Assembly (NCBI GenBank): GCA_902761225.1
Contig: CACWJQ010000002.1
Span: 33,723-97,722, forward strand
From: an uncultured Lachnospiraceae bacterium
GTDB lineage: Bacteria > Bacillota > Clostridia > Lachnospirales > Lachnospiraceae
DNA: 64,000 nt
Direction: 5' to 3'
The position numbers were made by a program, and so were the translations under genes. Each line of letters begins with the position of its first letter. The stretch's first letter is position 1. Shown piece by piece: positions 61,483 to 64,000 of this stretch. Under the pieces are notes generated by a model. It did no database searches, was not told the DNA's origin, and was given only the letters and a program-made list of their open reading frames with translations.

Positions 61483-62427
61483 ATGGACAAGATTGCCGTT
61501 CTTATACCATGTTATAACGAGGCACAGACAATTGCAAAGGTCATCGGGGATGTTAAACAGCACCTTCCCGAGGCTGTGATATATGTCTACAACAACAATT
61601 CCAAGGATGATACAGCCAGGATTGCCGAGGAAAACGGTGCGGTCGTAAGAAACGAGTATAAGCAGGGAAAAGGCAATGTCATCAGGCGTATGTTCAGGGA
61701 GATCGATGCACAGTGTTATCTCATGATAGACGGTGATGATACATATCCTCTTGAGAGTGCTCCCGAGATGGTAAAGCTTGTGCTTGAGAAGAATTCGGAT
61801 ATGGTGGTGGGTGACAGGCTTTCCTCCACATATTTTACGGAGAACAAAAGACCGTTCCATAATTTCGGCAATTCCCTTATGAGATGGGGTATCAATTCTC
61901 TTTTCAGGGCGGATATACGGGATATCATGACCGGATACCGTGCCATGAGTTATGATTTCGTCAAGACATTTCCGGTATTTTCCAAGGGATTCGAGATAGA
62001 GACCGAGATGACCATACATGCGGTCAATTATGATCTGCAGGTTGACAATGTGGTGGTGGAGTACCGGGACAGACCTAAGGGAAGCGAGAGCAAGCTGAAC
62101 ACTCTGCCGGACGGAATGAGAGTCATCAGAAAGATGCTCTCACTGTACCGCAACTATAAGCCGATGGAATTCTTCGGATTGATAGCTGCGATACTTATGC
62201 TCATCAGCCTGGTGTTCATGGTGCCGATAATCGGTGACTATGCCGTCACAGGACTTGTTCCCAGATTCCCGACACTGATCACATGCGGATTCGTGTTCAT
62301 GGCAGGACTTCTTGCGCTGTTTACCGGAATGATACTTAAGATCGTGGATTCCAAGGACCGCAAGGATTTTGAATACAGACTTATGAGGATCCATGACAGA
62401 TATATGAGTTCTGTCAGGAGATCCTGA
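61483..62427 (+). CDS. Membrane glycosyltransferase family 2 (DPM/GtrB-like)
   Basis: 314 residues. AVLIPCYNEAQTIAKVI, VYNNNSKDDTA and MIDGDDTYPLE form the GT-A domain (about 1-225), followed by two helices near 228-250 and 263-285. The likely reaction is transfer of a sugar to a polyprenyl phosphate, or onto a lipid-linked glycan, at the inner face of the membrane. GGAG precedes the ATG. Its divergent neighbour is the SGNH gene. Confidence 0.88.
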   Translation: MDKIAVLIPCYNEAQTIAKVIGDVKQHLPEAVIYVYNNNSKDDTARIAEENGAVVRNEYKQGKGNVIRRMFREIDAQCYLMIDGDDTYPLESAPEMVKLVLEKNSDMVVGDRLSSTYFTENKRPFHNFGNSLMRWGINSLFRADIRDIMTGYRAMSYDFVKTFPVFSKGFEIETEMTIHAVNYDLQVDNVVVEYRDRPKGSESKLNTLPDGMRVIRKMLSLYRNYKPMEFFGLIAAILMLISLVFMVPIIGDYAVTGLVPRFPTLITCGFVFMAGLLALFTGMILKIVDSKDRKDFEYRLMRIHDRYMSSVRRS

Positions 62428-62446
62428 TTTATAAAGGTTGCATATC

Positions 62447-63385
62447 ATGGAAAAGGTCAGTTTTATAATCCCCTGTTATCGTTCGGAAAAAACTCTTCCC
62501 GCGGTTATAGATGAGATAACTGCGAAGATGGAGGAGCTTTCCGGCAGATATGATTACGACATATTTCTGGTTAATGATGCTTCGCCTGACGGAACAGCTG
62601 AAGTTATCAGGGGGCTTTGCGAAAAAAATGAACGTATAAGAGGAATATCCTTTGCCAGGAATTTTGGGCAGCATGCCGCACTTATGGCCGGATTCAGGTA
62701 TTCTGACGGTGATATCTGTGTCGCTCTTGACGATGACGGGCAGACACCGGCCGATCAGGTGGACAGACTACTTGATAAGCTTGAAGAGGGAGCGGATGTT
62801 GTCTACGCCAAATACGATCATAAGAAGCATTCGGGGTTCAGAAATTTTGGCAGCAGGGTTAATGATCTCATGCTGCGTGTGATGCTTTCCAAGCCAAAGG
62901 AGCTGTTTGTATCGAGCTATTTTGCCGTAAGGCGGTTTGTCGTCAATGACATGATAAGATACGAGAATTCATATCCCTATGTTATCGGGCTTGTGCTCCG
63001 CTCCGCGGGAAGGATCGTCAATGTTGATATAGATCACAGAGAGCGTATGGAGGGCTCCAGCGGTTACACTCTGAAGAAGCTCCTTAACCTGTGGTTCAAC
63101 GGATTTACGGCATTTTCGGTGAAGCCTCTCAGGATAGCTACTTTCGTTGGAGGAGTATCAGCTGTGGTGGGTCTGTTATACGGACTGTTTGTCATAATCC
63201 GCAGACTGCTTTTCCCGAATGCGGGTGTTATGGGATTTGCCGCACTCATGAGCGCGGTGGTGTTTTTCGGAGGAATGATCCTCCTTACGCTCGGACTGAT
63301 CGGAGAGTACATCGGAAGGATGTATATCAGTATGAACAATTCCCCGCAGTATGTGATACGGGACAGGTGGAATATAGATAAATAG
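62447..63385 (+). CDS. Membrane glycosyltransferase, GtrB type
   Basis: 312 residues. SFIIPCYRSEKTL, IFLVNDASPDGT and ALDDDGQTPADQ define the GT-A domain, with two C-terminal helices near 230-255 and 265-290. It is a paralogue of the genes at 49406 and 61483, the third such enzyme in the cluster. The ATG at 62447 has AAAGG nine bases before it; a TTG at 62438 is an alternative. Confidence 0.9.
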   Translation: MEKVSFIIPCYRSEKTLPAVIDEITAKMEELSGRYDYDIFLVNDASPDGTAEVIRGLCEKNERIRGISFARNFGQHAALMAGFRYSDGDICVALDDDGQTPADQVDRLLDKLEEGADVVYAKYDHKKHSGFRNFGSRVNDLMLRVMLSKPKELFVSSYFAVRRFVVNDMIRYENSYPYVIGLVLRSAGRIVNVDIDHRERMEGSSGYTLKKLLNLWFNGFTAFSVKPLRIATFVGGVSAVVGLLYGLFVIIRRLLFPNAGVMGFAALMSAVVFFGGMILLTLGLIGEYIGRMYISMNNSPQYVIRDRWNIDK

Positions 63386-63436
63386 ATCCGGAAATATCGC
63401 AGCCGGAAATATACGGTATGCCGGAGTATGGATTTT

Positions 63437-64000
63437 ATGCAGGATAATCTTATTAAAGTTAAGAAGGACAGAAGTCTCATGTGTGCGCTTGTACTGGGGC
63501 TTCTTCCTCTTGTATACGTACTTGTAAAGCTCATCATATGCAGGACACCTGTATCTCTTCTGACCTGTGAGTGGAATGACGAGCTTTTTTATTTTAAACA
63601 GGTGGAATCCATTATCGATCATGGATATCCGCTGGGATACTATGGCTTTAACGAAAGCCATGCCCTGTCCTTAAGCTTTGCTGCGTGGAGCCCTGTTCTT
63701 GTGTGGCCCTGGGTGCTTTTTGGAAGTATCTTCGGATGGACCATGAGATCCGTCTTTGTATATAACACGGTGATCTATATGATCGCACTGTTTTTGTTTG
63801 GACTTATGACTAAGCCGACGGTTAAGCAGACCGTCCTGGTCTCTGTATGGTTCTTTTCCTTTTTCCTCAATCTGAGATATCTATATTCCTGCATGCCCGA
63901 GGTGATCTGTTTTGCACATCTTCTTGTGTTCTGGGGATGCATGCTGGGGTATTTCAGGGTCCGTCAGGAGGGACTAAAGGGCGCCGGATATCTTGTGGCG
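63437..64000 (+). CDS. Polytopic membrane protein, N-terminal part (probable surface sugar transferase)
   Basis: 188 codons up to the window edge, with no stop. A basic N-terminus (about 10 residues) leads to a helix near 15-36, then an extracytoplasmic loop with an acidic WNDELFYF, then several further helices. An acidic first loop after TM1 and many helices suit GT-C-type enzymes that use lipid-linked sugars made by the GtrB-like enzyme encoded just before. GGAG lies ten bases before the ATG; an ATG at 63428 would add three residues. Confidence 0.65.
   Translation, partial: MQDNLIKVKKDRSLMCALVLGLLPLVYVLVKLIICRTPVSLLTCEWNDELFYFKQVESIIDHGYPLGYYGFNESHALSLSFAAWSPVLVWPWVLFGSIFGWTMRSVFVYNTVIYMIALFLFGLMTKPTVKQTVLVSVWFFSFFLNLRYLYSCMPEVICFAHLLVFWGCMLGYFRVRQEGLKGAGYLVA

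Noticed and set aside
1-64000. Mobile elements, prophage, rRNA or tRNA genes
   Set aside because: No transposase, integrase, phage structural protein, terminal inverted repeat pair or cloverleaf/rRNA signature was noticed in reading the window.

Overview
The window reads as chromosomal DNA from a motile, anaerobic Gram-positive of the Clostridia, most likely a Lachnospiraceae member (Butyrivibrio-like). Support: strong Shine-Dalgarno sites, a Firmicute LexA box in front of uvrB, an MreB/Mbl-FlgF-FlgG-FlgJ block, ComFC next to a YvyF-like flagellar protein, a CdaA-CdaR pair, an HPr gene, a FeoA-FeoB fusion, and a complete-looking anaerobic (early cobalt) corrin pathway. The genus is an inference. 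I see no rRNA, tRNA, CRISPR array, prophage or insertion sequence; almost everything is on the + strand, apart from one two-gene cassette at 58.3-61.4 kb.

Layout. 0-3.5 kb: end of a superoxide dismutase, a membrane sensor with no recognised output domain, and a membrane HD-GYP protein carrying a run of 21 T. 3.5-11.2 kb: xylulokinase, a small membrane protein, a CPA-type Na+/H+ antiporter paired with a TrkA-like protein, and FeoAB. 11.2-17.2 kb: uvrB (LexA box upstream), uvrA and a glycosyltransferase. 17.3-38.3 kb: a cobalamin riboswitch with terminator, followed by a long, mostly translationally coupled cobalamin transport and synthesis operon. This runs from a lipoprotein cobaltochelatase, a B12-type ABC importer (ATPase fused to cobyric acid synthase), cobT, cobU, cobS, cobC, cbiB, cobD, cbiC, cbiD, cbiF, cbiG, cbiH and a cbiJ-cbiE-cbiT fusion to cbiA, a Cys-rich protein and a glycosyltransferase. 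38.4-41.6 kb: mreB, flgF, flgG, flgJ. 41.8-45.2 kb: recD2, comFC, yvyF-like. 45.2-49.3 kb: two membrane proteins, cdaA, cdaR, HPr. 49.4-64 kb: a cell-surface polysaccharide region with family 2 and 4 glycosyltransferases, a polyprenyl-phosphate sugar transferase and polytopic membrane proteins. A minus-strand pair (membrane SGNH hydrolase and membrane trypsin-like protease) sits inside it.

How the parts fit. The riboswitch should shut down the whole 20-kb B12 operon when cobalamin is plentiful. The operon encodes uptake (lipoproteins plus BtuCD-like importer), ring synthesis from cobalt-precorrin-3 onward, and nucleotide-loop assembly. CbiL, the uroporphyrinogen-III methyltransferase and a corrinoid adenosyltransferase are not in the window. 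The most unusual points are a likely -1 frameshift at a T9 run that would fuse the cobaltochelatase lipoprotein to a C-terminal surface domain, the BtuD-CobQ fusion, the CbiJ-E-T triple fusion, and the T21 tract inside the HD-GYP gene, which could act as a phase-variable switch.
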